Source: Pantoea cypripedii | GTDB taxonomy: Bacteria; Pseudomonadota; Gammaproteobacteria; Enterobacterales; Enterobacteriaceae | DNA: 64,000 nt | Direction of reading: 5' to 3' | Assembly: GCF_011395035.1 (NCBI RefSeq) | Contig: NZ_CP024768.1 | Coordinates: 2,579,286-2,643,285 of the forward strand | Shown here: positions 9,722-17,584 of the stretch, piece after piece | Position numbering within the stretch: position 1 is the stretch's first letter | Layout of the letters: each line of letters begins with the position of its first letter | Notes under the pieces: generated by a model | What the model saw: the letters and a program-made list of their open reading frames with translations, nothing else | What the model was told of the DNA's origin: nothing | The model's database searches: none | Program-made: the position numbers and the translations under genes

Positions 9722-9883
9722 TCAGTGTAAATCTTTCCTTTTATTCAGGATCCTTTTTATCGCTTCCTGCTCTGTTTCTGCGCCTTCTACCTCACCTTCG
9801 CAAATAGCAATCCAGTAGTCGGACAGCTTGCCTTTTTGTTGTGGCAGATGAAATGTTTTGAGTTTTTTCTCTTTGTTTTTCAT
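9722..9883 (-). CDS. Small hypothetical protein (53 aa)
   Basis: An ATG at 9883 opens a 53-codon frame starting MKNKEKKLKTFHLPQQ and ending in a charged helix (ETEQEAIKRILNKRKDLH). It is lysine-rich and soluble, with no motif I recognise. AT-rich context, an A-rich leader and a GGAC-type upstream site make it possible but unproven. It lies divergently beside the Ner-like regulator remnant and could be a leftover from the same mobile segment. Confidence 0.35.
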   Translation of the reverse strand: MKNKEKKLKTFHLPQQKGKLSDYWIAICEGEVEGAETEQEAIKRILNKRKDLH

Positions 9884-9994
9884 AACAATGATCGTCCTTG
9901 TTAATTGCACACATGCAAGGCATGACAGCAATATCCTTTCATTAAAAAATGATATCAGCGCGAGAACATTCAATATGGCTACCAATAATAGTAG

Positions 9995-10225
9995 GGTTAT
10001 TTTTCAGGAACCTCAAGCAAGAAGAAGTCTCTCGCTGCACTTTCAAGAGAAAACGGACTTGCGGCTGGAACATTAAATAATGCTCTGCGAAAACCCTGGC
10101 CACGGGGAGAAAAAATTATTGCGCAGGCATTAGGTCTGACGCCCGGTGAAATATGGCCCAGTCGTTACCCAGCAGGCAAGAAAAAACAAAAAAAAACACC
10201 GCCCGTAAAGAATATTGAATCTTAA
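9995..10225 (+). pseudogene. Ner/Nlp (SfsB)-like helix-turn-helix regulator, 5'-truncated remnant
   Basis: The open frame after the TAG at 9992-9994 encodes KKKSLAALSRENGLAAGTLN, then ALRKPWPRGEKIIAQALG and TPGEIWPSRY. This is the core of the phage Mu Ner / enteric Nlp DNA-binding family. The expected N-terminal DWHPADI-type segment is missing: the frame is closed by a stop just upstream and contains no ATG, GTG or TTG before the HTH. The tail is a lysine-rich extension. I read it as a decayed gene. It sits between the AT-rich oxygenase operon and a dispersed repeat. Confidence 0.65.
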
Positions 10226-10234
10226 AGGACGGTT

Positions 10235-10296
10235 GCGCGATAAATCGCGCCGCTACAAATAACTGCACGCTGTCGTAGCGGCGCGATTAATCGCGC
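10235..10296. repeat. REP pair (family A BIME), locus 1
   Basis: The left unit (10235-10256) ends in CTAC and the right unit (10275-10296) begins with GTAG, so the two hairpins face each other over an 18-base spacer. The right unit has ATTAAT instead of ATTTAT at its centre. The spacer is identical to that of the copy at 25862. Confidence 0.85.
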
Positions 10297-10440
10297 AATA
10301 AAGCCGCGAAGCGGCGAGGAAGGCGGCGCAAGGCCGGGGAATGCAAAGGGGACGGCCAGGTCCCCTTTGCTCGGTCGCCGCACCGGCGAGCTGAAACTAC
10401 CTCAGCCCATAGCGAACGAAATTACGCCGTAGCGAACGAG
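10235..10440. repeat. Composite intergenic repeat, copy 1 (short form)
   Basis: After the REP pair, the module with GCAAGGCCGGGGAATGC, the hairpin GCAAAGGGGAC/GTCCCCTTTGC (10343-10370) and CGGTCGCCGCACCGGCGA repeats what is seen at 26120-26190 and 59256-59320. This copy lacks the module that follows the REP pair in the other two. The end of the element is approximate. Confidence 0.7.
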
Positions 10441-10455
10441 ATCACTCTGAAGCGA

Positions 10456-11751
10456 TTACGCACTCAACCAACCCAGTTTAATCACAAACAGGATCGACAT
10501 AATAATCAGCGCCGCATTCACCTCTTTAGTACGACCGCTCAGCAGCTTCACTACCGTCCAGGTAATAAAACCAAACGCAATACCGTTGGCGATGGAGTAA
10601 GTCAGCGGCATAGTCAGCGCAGTCACGGTGACCGGGGCGGCGGTGGTGATATCTTTCCAGTCAATCTCTGCCAGGCCGGATGCCATCAGCACCGCCACAA
10701 ACAGCAGCGCCGGAGCAGTCGCGAATACCGGTACGCTGCCCGCCAGCGGTGAGAAGAACAGGCTCAGCAGGAACAGAATGGCAACCACAATCGCCGTCAG
10801 ACCGGTACGGCCACCGGCGCTGACGCCCGCTGCCGATTCGACATAACTGGTGGTGGTTGAAGTACCCAGCAGTGAACCAAACAAGGCTGCCGCACTGTCG
10901 GCAATCAGCGCACGGCCCATTTTCGGTACGTTGCCCTGCTCATCCGCCAGACCCGCACGCTTCGTCACACCCAGCAGCGTACCGGTGTTGTCGAACACGT
11001 CGACAAACAGGAAGGCAAAAATCACGCTCACCAGACCGACGTTAAAGGCACCGGCGATGTCCAGATGCAGGAAAGTCGGGGCGATTGACGGCGGTGCAGA
11101 GAACACGCCACCAAACGGCGTCAGGCCGATGCCCATCGACAGGAAGGTCACAATCAGAATACCGATCAGCACCGCACCGGTAACACGACGCGCTTCCAGC
11201 ACCACGATGATGACAAAGCCCAGCAGCGCCAGCAGCGGACCCGGCTTGGTCAGGTCACCCAGACCCACCAGGGTCGCAGGGTTATCAACCACGATACCCG
11301 CTCCTTCCAGCGCAATCAGCGCCAGGAACAGGCCGATACCGGCCGCAATCCCGGCGCGCAATGGCAACGGAATGCTGGCAATAATCCACTCACGAATCTT
11401 GAACACCGACAACGCAAAGAAGATACAGGCAGAAAGGAACACCGCACCCAGCGCAATTTGCCAGGTGTAGCCCATGTGCAGTACCACTGTGTAAGTAAAG
11501 AAGGCATTGAGGCCCATACCCGGTGCCAGCGCAATCGGGTAGTTGGCAATCAGGCCCATCAGGACGCAGCCAATCGCCGCCGCCAGACAGGTCGCCACAA
11601 ATACCGCACCCTTATCCATGCCGGTAGCACCCAGGATGCTTGGGTTAACAAACAGGATATAGGCCATTGCCAGGAAGGTGGTGATACCCGCAATAACTTC
11701 GGTGCGGACCGTTGTGTTGTGCGCTTTTAGCTTGAATAGTTTTTCTAACAT
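10456..11751 (-). CDS. NCS2-family purine (adenine/hypoxanthine-type) permease
   Basis: A 431-residue inner-membrane nucleobase transporter of the AzgA-like branch of NCS2 (AdeP, GhxP, PbuG). Recognisable pieces are TTVRTEVIAGITTFLAMAYI near the N-terminus, NYPIALAPGMGLNAFFTYTV, FVDVFDNTGTLLGVTKRAGL, SSLLGTSTTTSYVESAAGVS-type residues and GGRTGLTAIVVA. It resembles AdeP/PbuG more than GhxP, so adenine or hypoxanthine uptake is likely. Three ATGs lie in tandem (11757, 11754, 11751); the last has the best distance to GAGAG. The leader holds PurR boxes and a sigma-54-like promoter. Confidence 0.9.
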   Translation of the reverse strand: MLEKLFKLKAHNTTVRTEVIAGITTFLAMAYILFVNPSILGATGMDKGAVFVATCLAAAIGCVLMGLIANYPIALAPGMGLNAFFTYTVVLHMGYTWQIALGAVFLSACIFFALSVFKIREWIIASIPLPLRAGIAAGIGLFLALIALEGAGIVVDNPATLVGLGDLTKPGPLLALLGFVIIVVLEARRVTGAVLIGILIVTFLSMGIGLTPFGGVFSAPPSIAPTFLHLDIAGAFNVGLVSVIFAFLFVDVFDNTGTLLGVTKRAGLADEQGNVPKMGRALIADSAAALFGSLLGTSTTTSYVESAAGVSAGGRTGLTAIVVAILFLLSLFFSPLAGSVPVFATAPALLFVAVLMASGLAEIDWKDITTAAPVTVTALTMPLTYSIANGIAFGFITWTVVKLLSGRTKEVNAALIIMSILFVIKLGWLSA

Positions 11752-11904
11752 CATCATCTCTCGTGATGGGGAGACGTCACTGACGTGCGTTCTCTTGCCA
11801 ATGGGGTGTGCATGCGCGTTATTGTTTCGGGAAAAGGCAGACGGGGCTGCATGCTCTGCCATCGATCCGCCTTGTATACAAACTCCTTTCCCCTCAGTCC
11901 TCAT

Positions 11905-11920
11905 AGCAATTGCTATGCCA
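11905..11920 (-). promoter_or_regulatory. Candidate sigma-54 promoter of the purine permease
   Basis: The minus strand reads TGGCATAGCAATTGCT, matching TGGCA-N6-TTGCW with exact sigma-54 spacing. A start around 11893 would leave a 140-base leader. An NtrC-like half-site cluster (TGGTGCATTGCACCA, 11997-12011, followed by CGCGCA) lies about 100 bases upstream. Confidence 0.55.
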
Positions 11921-11927
11921 TGCCGGG

Positions 11928-11943
11928 ACGCAATCGTTTACCT
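11928..11943. promoter_or_regulatory. PurR operator-like site 1
   Basis: ACGCAATCGTTTACCT matches every specified position of the PurR consensus ANGCAANCGNTTNCNT. It lies immediately upstream of the -24 element of the purine permease promoter, so purine-dependent repression is likely. Confidence 0.65.
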
Positions 11944-12016
11944 TCTCAATCACAGCACCGGCTAAGACTATTCTGAACCAGAACGAGGCGCGATTATGGT
12001 GCATTGCACCATGTGC

Positions 12017-12032
12017 GCGCAATCGTTTTCCC
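12017..12032. promoter_or_regulatory. PurR operator-like site 2
   Basis: GCGCAATCGTTTTCCC matches the PurR consensus except at the two outermost bases. It is 89 bases from site 1 in the same orientation and also lies upstream of the divergent response regulator gene. Confidence 0.55.
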
Positions 12033-12185
12033 ACACGTCAATGGGATGGTGAAAAAAGATTGCGGTAACGCACGCTTTCGCACTCTGTCAGGCGATATCG
12101 CTCACGTTTCTGTTGCCTGATGCAGCAGGCAAAAGCGGTCGGTATACACTCTCCGTTAACTCTTCCATAACAAAAGAGGCCCGTA

Positions 12186-12932
12186 ATGAAGCCCGCGATT
12201 CTGGTAGTGGATGACGATCGTGCCGTATGCGAACTGCTGCACGATGTATTGAGTGAACATGTTTTTACCGTTTATAGCTGCCACCAGGGCAAAGACGCGC
12301 TGTCATTACTGGCTGCGCATCCGGAAATCTCACTGGTGATGCTGGATATGATGTTACCGGACACCAACGGCCTGCTGGTGTTGCAGCAGATGCAACGACA
12401 ACGACCCGAGTTGCTGGTGATCATGCTGACCGGTATGGGATCGGAAGCGGATATGGTGGTCGGGCTGGAAATGGGGGCGGATGATTACATTGCCAAACCC
12501 TTCAATCCCCGCGTGGTGGTGGCGCGTGCACGCGCGGCGTTACGCCGTTGCGGACGGCTGGCGCAACCGGACATCGCCCAGGATGATGGCTGGCAATTTA
12601 ACGGCTGGCGACTGGATGAAGCACGTTGTCAGTTGTTCAACCCTCAGCGTGAAAGCGTGCCGCTCACCCAGGGCGAATATGCATTGCTGCGCGCGCTGGT
12701 GTGCCATGCCCGCAAGGTGCTGACACGCGATCAATTGCTGGAACTCACCCACAGTGAAACGCTGGATGTGTTTGATCGCACCATTGATGTGTTAATTATG
12801 CGGCTGCGGCGCAAGATTGAAATGAATCCACACCAGCCCAGTCTGATCCGCACCATCCGTGGTCTCGGTTATGTTTTCTCCGCTGATGTGATGCGTCCGG
12901 CTGCAGCAGCGCCGGTGACACAAATCGCCTGA
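12186..12932 (+). CDS. OmpR-family response regulator
   Basis: A 248-residue two-domain regulator. The receiver domain has the acidic pair D10/D11, phospho-acceptor D54 (VMLDMMLP), T82 and K104 (AKPF). The C-terminal winged helix (about 130-235) has LTQGEYALLRALVCHARKVL and the recognition helix region DRTIDVLIMRLRRKIE, ending in IRTIRGLGYVFS. It probably activates or represses the adjacent sugar operon. Its likely partner is the hybrid kinase at 19235-21811, on the far side of that operon. Its last 64 bases overlap the convergent kinase gene. Confidence 0.92.
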   Translation: MKPAILVVDDDRAVCELLHDVLSEHVFTVYSCHQGKDALSLLAAHPEISLVMLDMMLPDTNGLLVLQQMQRQRPELLVIMLTGMGSEADMVVGLEMGADDYIAKPFNPRVVVARARAALRRCGRLAQPDIAQDDGWQFNGWRLDEARCQLFNPQRESVPLTQGEYALLRALVCHARKVLTRDQLLELTHSETLDVFDRTIDVLIMRLRRKIEMNPHQPSLIRTIRGLGYVFSADVMRPAAAAPVTQIA

Positions 12933-13921
12933 TCCATCCAGCGCTGCATCTCGCTCAAAGGGCGGGTGCCGTCCAGCGCATTGGCCGCATGCAAATTGAA
13001 ACAGGCGCAGGTATGCGCCAGCTTTAGCGTGTCTGGCATCGTCCAGCCCTGGTGGCTGGCATACAGCACCCCGGCACAGAAGGCATCCCCTGCGCCAACG
13101 CTGCCAACAATGTCGTCCGGCTGGAGCTGCCACGCCGGTTGCCAGACCCCTTCGCCACCCACCTGCAAGCCCCATGCTCCCTCGGGGGCATGGATCACCA
13201 CACGCTGACGCACGCCCTGTTGCGCCAGCCAGCGTGCCGCAGCGGCAAAGCTGGCGGGCGGTGCCAGTCCCTGTGCGCTGCGCAGGCTGATGCCGGTGAG
13301 CGATTGTGCTTCCAGCTCGTTAATCACCAGATAGTCGAGCCAGCGTAACGCGGGCACCACTAATGCCTGATACTCCCCGGCACGCGATACCAGGTCGAGC
13401 GACGTCAGATAACCGCGCTGCTGCATCTGTGCCAGCAACTGCGCGCTGCGCGTGCCCCAGGTTCCATCCGGCACATCAAGGGCATCCAGTAGCAGCAGAT
13501 ACCCCAGATGGAAGATGCGATGATCGGTATTCACCGCGGCAAAATGCGCCAGATCGAGTTGCGCATTGGCACCCCGCGCATGGAAGAAGGTGCGCTGCCC
13601 ATCGGGCGTGGTCATCACCTGGGTCATGGCGGTATTGACGCTGCGGGTACGCTGTACAAAACGTCGTTCAACATGATGCTGGTCCAGCAGCTGCATCAGA
13701 TAGTCGCCGTCGCTGTCCTCACCGATCATCCCGACGCCCGCCAGCGGCAGGTTAATCTGCATACGTGCCAGGGTGAACAACACATTCGGCACCGCACCAC
13801 CGCTACACTTTTCGCTGTGGTGGATTTCGGCCAGCCAGCCCTGCTCCGGCCAGTGGCTGATACGTTGCACATGATCCACCAGCATGCTGCCTGCCGCTAT
13901 GATGCCGCTGCGTGCCACCAT
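12869..13921 (-). CDS. PfkB-family carbohydrate kinase
   Basis: A 350-residue ribokinase-like sugar kinase. Evidence is the N-terminal GSMLVDHVQRI, the substrate-side glycines (KCSGGAVPNVLFTLARM) and the C-terminal anion hole/catalytic base motif GSVGAGDAFCAG. The start at 13921 (MVARSG) follows GAGAGCC-type sequence and overlaps the aldolase end. It is the last gene of a sugar operon (ABC transporter, isomerase, aldolase, kinase) and probably phosphorylates the ketose made by the isomerase before aldol cleavage. Its 3' end overlaps the response regulator by 64 bases tail-to-tail. Confidence 0.88.
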   Translation of the reverse strand: MVARSGIIAAGSMLVDHVQRISHWPEQGWLAEIHHSEKCSGGAVPNVLFTLARMQINLPLAGVGMIGEDSDGDYLMQLLDQHHVERRFVQRTRSVNTAMTQVMTTPDGQRTFFHARGANAQLDLAHFAAVNTDHRIFHLGYLLLLDALDVPDGTWGTRSAQLLAQMQQRGYLTSLDLVSRAGEYQALVVPALRWLDYLVINELEAQSLTGISLRSAQGLAPPASFAAAARWLAQQGVRQRVVIHAPEGAWGLQVGGEGVWQPAWQLQPDDIVGSVGAGDAFCAGVLYASHQGWTMPDTLKLAHTCACFNLHAANALDGTRPLSEMQRWMDQAICVTGAAAAGRITSAEKT

Positions 13922-13922
13922 C

Positions 13923-14783
13923 TCAGGCTCTCCCGGCGCTGCCAAATACCCGCATCTGCTGAGACACCACGTTGGCGATATCACGTTCCACTGCCATCAG
14001 CAGTTCGGCAAAGGCATCGTAGCGCGCTTCACGCTGGGCAATCTGGCTCTCAATCGCCCCCAGCGCCGCCTGCGACATGCCGGTGTAGAAATTGATTTTA
14101 TGAATACCGAGGCTGATAGCGTGGCGGAAATCCGCATCGCTGATGCCAGAACCGCCGTGTAACACCAGCGGCACGCGCGCCGCATCGCGGATCGCCGCCA
14201 GCCGGTCAAAATCGAGTTTCGGTTCACCTTTGTATTTGCCATGCGCATTGCCAATCGCCACCGCCAGACAATCAATGCCGGTGCTGCGCACAAACTCCGC
14301 CGCCAGTCTGGGATCGGTAAATTTGTCGCTGTCGGCTTCACCGAACAACGCGCCACCTTCATCCCCGCCAACCGCACCGAGTTCCGCTTCCACCGACACC
14401 CCCAGCGCGTGGCAGATTTTCACTACTTCCTGGGTCTGGCGCACGTTCTCGTCATAGCTGAGGGTAGAACCATCAAACATCACCGAGGTAAAACCGAGAC
14501 GAATCGCCTGCATCACCGCCTCGAAATGCAGGCCGTGATCGAGGTTGAGTACCACCGGAATATCGTGTAGCGCCGCTTCGGTGCGAATCGCCGCAATCAG
14601 ATGATCGAGGCTGACATACTTAAAATGCACTTCCGCGATGTTGATGATAAACGGGGAACGCTGTTGTTCTGCCGCATGGAACAGGGCGCGCAGAAAGTGG
14701 GTGTCGAGCACATTAAACGCGCCCAGGGCATAACCGTTTTGTTGCGCATGGGCCAGACCCTGCGCCAGTGAGATCAGTGCCAT
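13923..14783 (-). CDS. Class II (Zn) ketose-bisphosphate-type aldolase
   Basis: A 286-residue fructose-bisphosphate aldolase class II family protein of GatY/KbaY/FbaA type. Zinc and catalytic motifs are visible: LNLDHGLHFE, SVMFDGSTLSYDENV, VEAELGAVGGDE, VAIGNAHGKYKGEPKLD, VLHGGSGISDADF and IHKINFYTGM. Such enzymes cleave a ketose phosphate to DHAP and an aldehyde. In this operon the substrate is probably a ketose 1-phosphate produced by the neighbouring kinase; a bisphosphate cannot be ruled out. The stop lies two bases from the kinase start, so the genes are tightly coupled. Confidence 0.9.
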   Translation of the reverse strand: MALISLAQGLAHAQQNGYALGAFNVLDTHFLRALFHAAEQQRSPFIINIAEVHFKYVSLDHLIAAIRTEAALHDIPVVLNLDHGLHFEAVMQAIRLGFTSVMFDGSTLSYDENVRQTQEVVKICHALGVSVEAELGAVGGDEGGALFGEADSDKFTDPRLAAEFVRSTGIDCLAVAIGNAHGKYKGEPKLDFDRLAAIRDAARVPLVLHGGSGISDADFRHAISLGIHKINFYTGMSQAALGAIESQIAQREARYDAFAELLMAVERDIANVVSQQMRVFGSAGRA

Positions 14784-14795
14784 ATCGTTGCTCCT

Positions 14796-15479
14796 TCAGT
14801 CCAGCCAGCGGGCATATTCGTTACACAACAGCCAGCGCGGGTCTTCATCCTCATCAATCGGGTTGAAGCGCGCCAGCGGGGTGAGGAAGACGTTGTCGTG
14901 CTCGTCATCGTTTGGCATGGAAACTTCCCCCACCAGCACGTCGCCGTAACCCTCCTCGCCCCAGAAGCTGTGCCAGATACCCGGCACCAGGGTGACACTC
15001 TCCCCCGGCGACAGGCGCAGCTGTGATCCGGCGGCATGGGTTTGACGGATGCCATCAAGGGTGACGTTAACAGCCGTGTTGGCCAGCTGCTCGCCGTCGC
15101 GATTGTGCAGCGTGACAATCAGGTTGCCGCCGCCGCGATTGATAATGTCTTCCATCTTTTGCGGGTGGTAGTGCATCGGTGTCACCTGCCCTTCGCGCAC
15201 ATGCATGATCTTTTCCGCGTAGGGTTTCGCCCACGGCTTGCCGCCGCGCGAACCGTTACGCAGGGTGAACAGGGTCAGGCCGGTCTGAAAGAAATCCTGT
15301 GCGCCGAAGCTGGTGACATCCCAGCCGAGATGCAGCGCCAGCAGCTCGTCAGCCGCCTGCTTATCCAGCGCACGCCACTGACTCAGGCCATAATCGGCCC
15401 AGGTGGGCAGATGGACATCCTGGCGCATAAAGAATTCACGGGTCAGTTGCAGAATGGCATTCACTTCCGAACGTTGCAT
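14796..15479 (-). CDS. D-lyxose isomerase family (cupin sugar isomerase)
   Basis: A 227-residue cupin-fold isomerase matching the length of the D-lyxose ketol-isomerase family (B. subtilis YdaE, E. coli O157 sugar isomerase). Metal-binding residues are visible in PMHYHPQKMEDIINRGGGN (two His and a Glu) and in GIWHSFWGEEG (His). Family members interconvert D-lyxose/D-xylulose and D-mannose/D-fructose. It lies between the binding-protein gene and the aldolase, which suggests that the transporter imports an aldose that is isomerised, phosphorylated and cleaved. Confidence 0.87.
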   Translation of the reverse strand: MQRSEVNAILQLTREFFMRQDVHLPTWADYGLSQWRALDKQAADELLALHLGWDVTSFGAQDFFQTGLTLFTLRNGSRGGKPWAKPYAEKIMHVREGQVTPMHYHPQKMEDIINRGGGNLIVTLHNRDGEQLANTAVNVTLDGIRQTHAAGSQLRLSPGESVTLVPGIWHSFWGEEGYGDVLVGEVSMPNDDEHDNVFLTPLARFNPIDEDEDPRWLLCNEYARWLD

Positions 15480-15540
15480 TGCTGCGTCTCCGCTCTGGGG
15501 GGAAAGTGGGGGCGGCCCGCATGCGCACCGCCCGCGTCGG

Positions 15541-16479
15541 TTATTTCACCGTCCAGCCTTTGTAGCTGCTCACGTTGTTGCGGTCGATCATCGACACCGG
15601 GATCAGCACCGGCTTATCCGGCGCAGGTTTGCCTTGCAGGATGTCATAACCGATCTCCACCGCTTTCGCCGCCATCACCTGCGGGTCCTGTGCTGGCGTG
15701 GCGACAAACAGCGAACCCTGGCGTTTCAGCGCCTCTTCACCGTCCGGGCTGCCATCGACGCCAACAATAAAGAATTCGCTGCGCTGCGCCTGTTTGGCGG
15801 CTAAATCCGCGCCGATGGCGGTAGGATCGTTAATGGCAAACACCGCATCAATTTTCGGGTTAGCCGACAGCAGTCCAGTCATCACCTCCAGCCCCCCTTC
15901 ACGGCTGCCTTTGGCGTTCTGGTTGGAGGACAGGATCTTGATATCCGGGTGGGTTTTGAATTCGTTCTCGCAACCTTCGACGCGGTTCTGCACCGCTGAA
16001 ACCGGCGGTCCGTTAATGATCACCACGTTGCCTTTGTTTTTCAGGCGGTCAGAGATGTATTTACAGGCCATCGCCCCGGCTGCGGTGTTATCGGAGGTGA
16101 TGGTGGCATCGGCACCTTCGGCTGCCACATCCACCGCCACCACCACAATCCCGGCGTCACGGGCGCGTTTCACCGCAGGCGCGATCCCTTTAGAATCGGC
16201 CGCGTTGAGGATAATCATGTCCACTTTGGCGGCGATAAAGTTGTCGATTTGCGCCACCTGCTGGCCGAGATCGTAGCCGCTGGACACCAGCGTCACTTTC
16301 ACATCATCCCCCGCCAGCTTACGTGCTTCGAGTGCCGCCCCTTTGGTGATCTGCACGAAGAACGGGTTGGCGAGATCGCCGACGGTGACACCAATGGCTT
16401 TTAACTCTTTGGCCTGGACCAGCGGTGCGCTGAGAAGCGTGGCCGCCAGCAGTCCGGTGATAATCGGATTAAAACGCAT
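15541..16479 (-). CDS. Periplasmic sugar-binding protein (RbsB-like)
   Basis: A 312-residue type I sugar-binding protein. A signal peptide (MRFNPIITGLLAATLLSAPL, cleavage near VQA-KEL) precedes the mature domain, which contains IGVTVGDLANPFFVQITKGA, IDNFIAAKVDMIILNAADSK, SDNTAAGAMACKYISD and VDGSPDGEEALKRQG. ATG 16479 sits behind AGGAG. It would present a pentose or hexose to the permease and ATPase encoded upstream in the same operon. A REP pair lies between this gene and the permease gene. Confidence 0.92.
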   Translation of the reverse strand: MRFNPIITGLLAATLLSAPLVQAKELKAIGVTVGDLANPFFVQITKGAALEARKLAGDDVKVTLVSSGYDLGQQVAQIDNFIAAKVDMIILNAADSKGIAPAVKRARDAGIVVVAVDVAAEGADATITSDNTAAGAMACKYISDRLKNKGNVVIINGPPVSAVQNRVEGCENEFKTHPDIKILSSNQNAKGSREGGLEVMTGLLSANPKIDAVFAINDPTAIGADLAAKQAQRSEFFIVGVDGSPDGEEALKRQGSLFVATPAQDPQVMAAKAVEIGYDILQGKPAPDKPVLIPVSMIDRNNVSSYKGWTVK

Positions 16480-16517
16480 AGTCGATGTTCTCCTGCTTTT
16501 TTTGTTGGTATTGCATT

Positions 16518-16579
16518 GCGCGATAAATCGCGCCGCTACAAAATCGTGCGCCATCCCGTAGCGGCGCGATTTATCGCGC
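16518..16579. repeat. REP pair (family A BIME), locus 2
   Basis: Units at 16518-16539 and 16558-16579 face each other with CTAC and GTAG inward over an 18-base spacer. It lies inside the sugar operon between the permease stop and the binding-protein start. Confidence 0.9.
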
Positions 16580-16590
16580 GTTTTTTTCTT

Positions 16591-17574
16591 TCAACTCACG
16601 TGATGTCGGGTTCGGTACTTATCGATCAACACGGCGATAATGATCACCCCACCCTTGATCACCAACTGCCAGAAGTACGACACCCCCATCAGCGTCATAC
16701 CGTTGTTCAGCGTGGCGATAATCAGTGCACCAATCAGCGTGCCGGTGATGGTGCCGATACCGCCGACAAAGCTGGTGCCGCCGAGGATCACCGCAGCAAT
16801 CGCGTCCAGCTCGTAGCCCACCCCAAGGTTGCCGTTAGCGCTGTATAGCCGCGAGGCGCTCATCAACCCGCCCAGCCCGGACAGCAGGCCACTGACGGCA
16901 TAAACGAACGCCAGCACCGCCCCGACTTTGATGCCGGTGAGACGTGCCGCCTGCATATTGCCGCCCACCGCATAGATATGAACCCCGAGCGTGGTGCGGC
17001 GCAGAATGAACCAGCACAAGGCAATCACCGCAAAGGCAATGACAATCAGCCACGGGATCGGCCCGATATAGCCGTTGCCTATCCACTCAAAGTTGATGTC
17101 GGAGTTAATCACCGTGGTGCCGTCCGCCAGCAGGTAGGCAGCACCACGCAGGGCGGTGTAGGTACCCAGGGTGACGATAAACGGCGGCAGTCCGGCCCAG
17201 GCCACCAGCAGGCCGTTGAACAGCCCCATGATCAGCCCTGCTCCCAGCGCCGCCGGGATGGTCAGGCTGGCAAAAGCCGGGTCGAGCGAGACCACCATCG
17301 CCACCACCGCCGTGGTGCCGAGCATCGAACCGACTGACAAATCAATGCCGCCGGTCAGGATGACAAAGGTCATACCCGCCGCCAGCACGATGTTGATTGA
17401 TGCCTGACGGGTGATGTTCAGCAGGTTGGCTTCGGTAAAAAAGTTAGGTGCGACAAAGCCAAATACCGCGACGATCAGAATCAAAATCGGCAGGATACCG
17501 ACGGTCTGCAACAGATCCGCCATCAGCGCGCGCTTCAGCGTCGGGTTTTTCATACGGGTGGTTTCACTGGTCAT
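16591..17574 (-). CDS. Sugar ABC transporter permease (RbsC-like)
   Basis: A 327-residue inner-membrane permease of the ribose/xylose/galactose class with about ten hydrophobic segments. Diagnostic stretches are GMTFVILTGGIDLSVGSMLG, GLFNGLLVAWAGLPPFIVTL, YAVGGNMQAARLTGIKVGAV and LDAIAAVILGGTSFVGGIGT. The ATG at 17574 follows GAGGAGACGC. It lies 10 bases after the ATPase gene and upstream of the REP pair. It forms the homodimeric channel of the importer. Confidence 0.93.
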   Translation of the reverse strand: MTSETTRMKNPTLKRALMADLLQTVGILPILILIVAVFGFVAPNFFTEANLLNITRQASINIVLAAGMTFVILTGGIDLSVGSMLGTTAVVAMVVSLDPAFASLTIPAALGAGLIMGLFNGLLVAWAGLPPFIVTLGTYTALRGAAYLLADGTTVINSDINFEWIGNGYIGPIPWLIVIAFAVIALCWFILRRTTLGVHIYAVGGNMQAARLTGIKVGAVLAFVYAVSGLLSGLGGLMSASRLYSANGNLGVGYELDAIAAVILGGTSFVGGIGTITGTLIGALIIATLNNGMTLMGVSYFWQLVIKGGVIIIAVLIDKYRTRHHVS

Positions 17575-17584
17575 CCGCGTCTCC

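Larger units (their letters stand above)
9646..10455. other. Gene-poor interval between SDR and purine permease
   Basis: Apart from the 53-codon ORF and the Ner-like remnant, this 810-base interval contains a REP pair (10235-10296) and a truncated copy of the long composite repeat (to about 10440) with its GCAAAGGGGAC hairpin. No further gene is visible. Confidence 0.6.
11752..12185. other. Divergent regulatory region purine permease / response regulator
   Basis: This 434-base intergenic region contains the two PurR-like boxes, the sigma-54-like match and a 17-base perfect palindrome ATGGTGCATTGCACCAT (11996-12012). On the plus strand I see only a ribosome site (AGAGGC) for the response regulator; no obvious sigma-70 promoter or riboswitch fold stands out. 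Confidence 0.55.

Noticed and set aside
11752..12185. Purine riboswitch in the permease leader
   Set aside because: I could not find the conserved three-way junction core; the PurR boxes give a simpler explanation.
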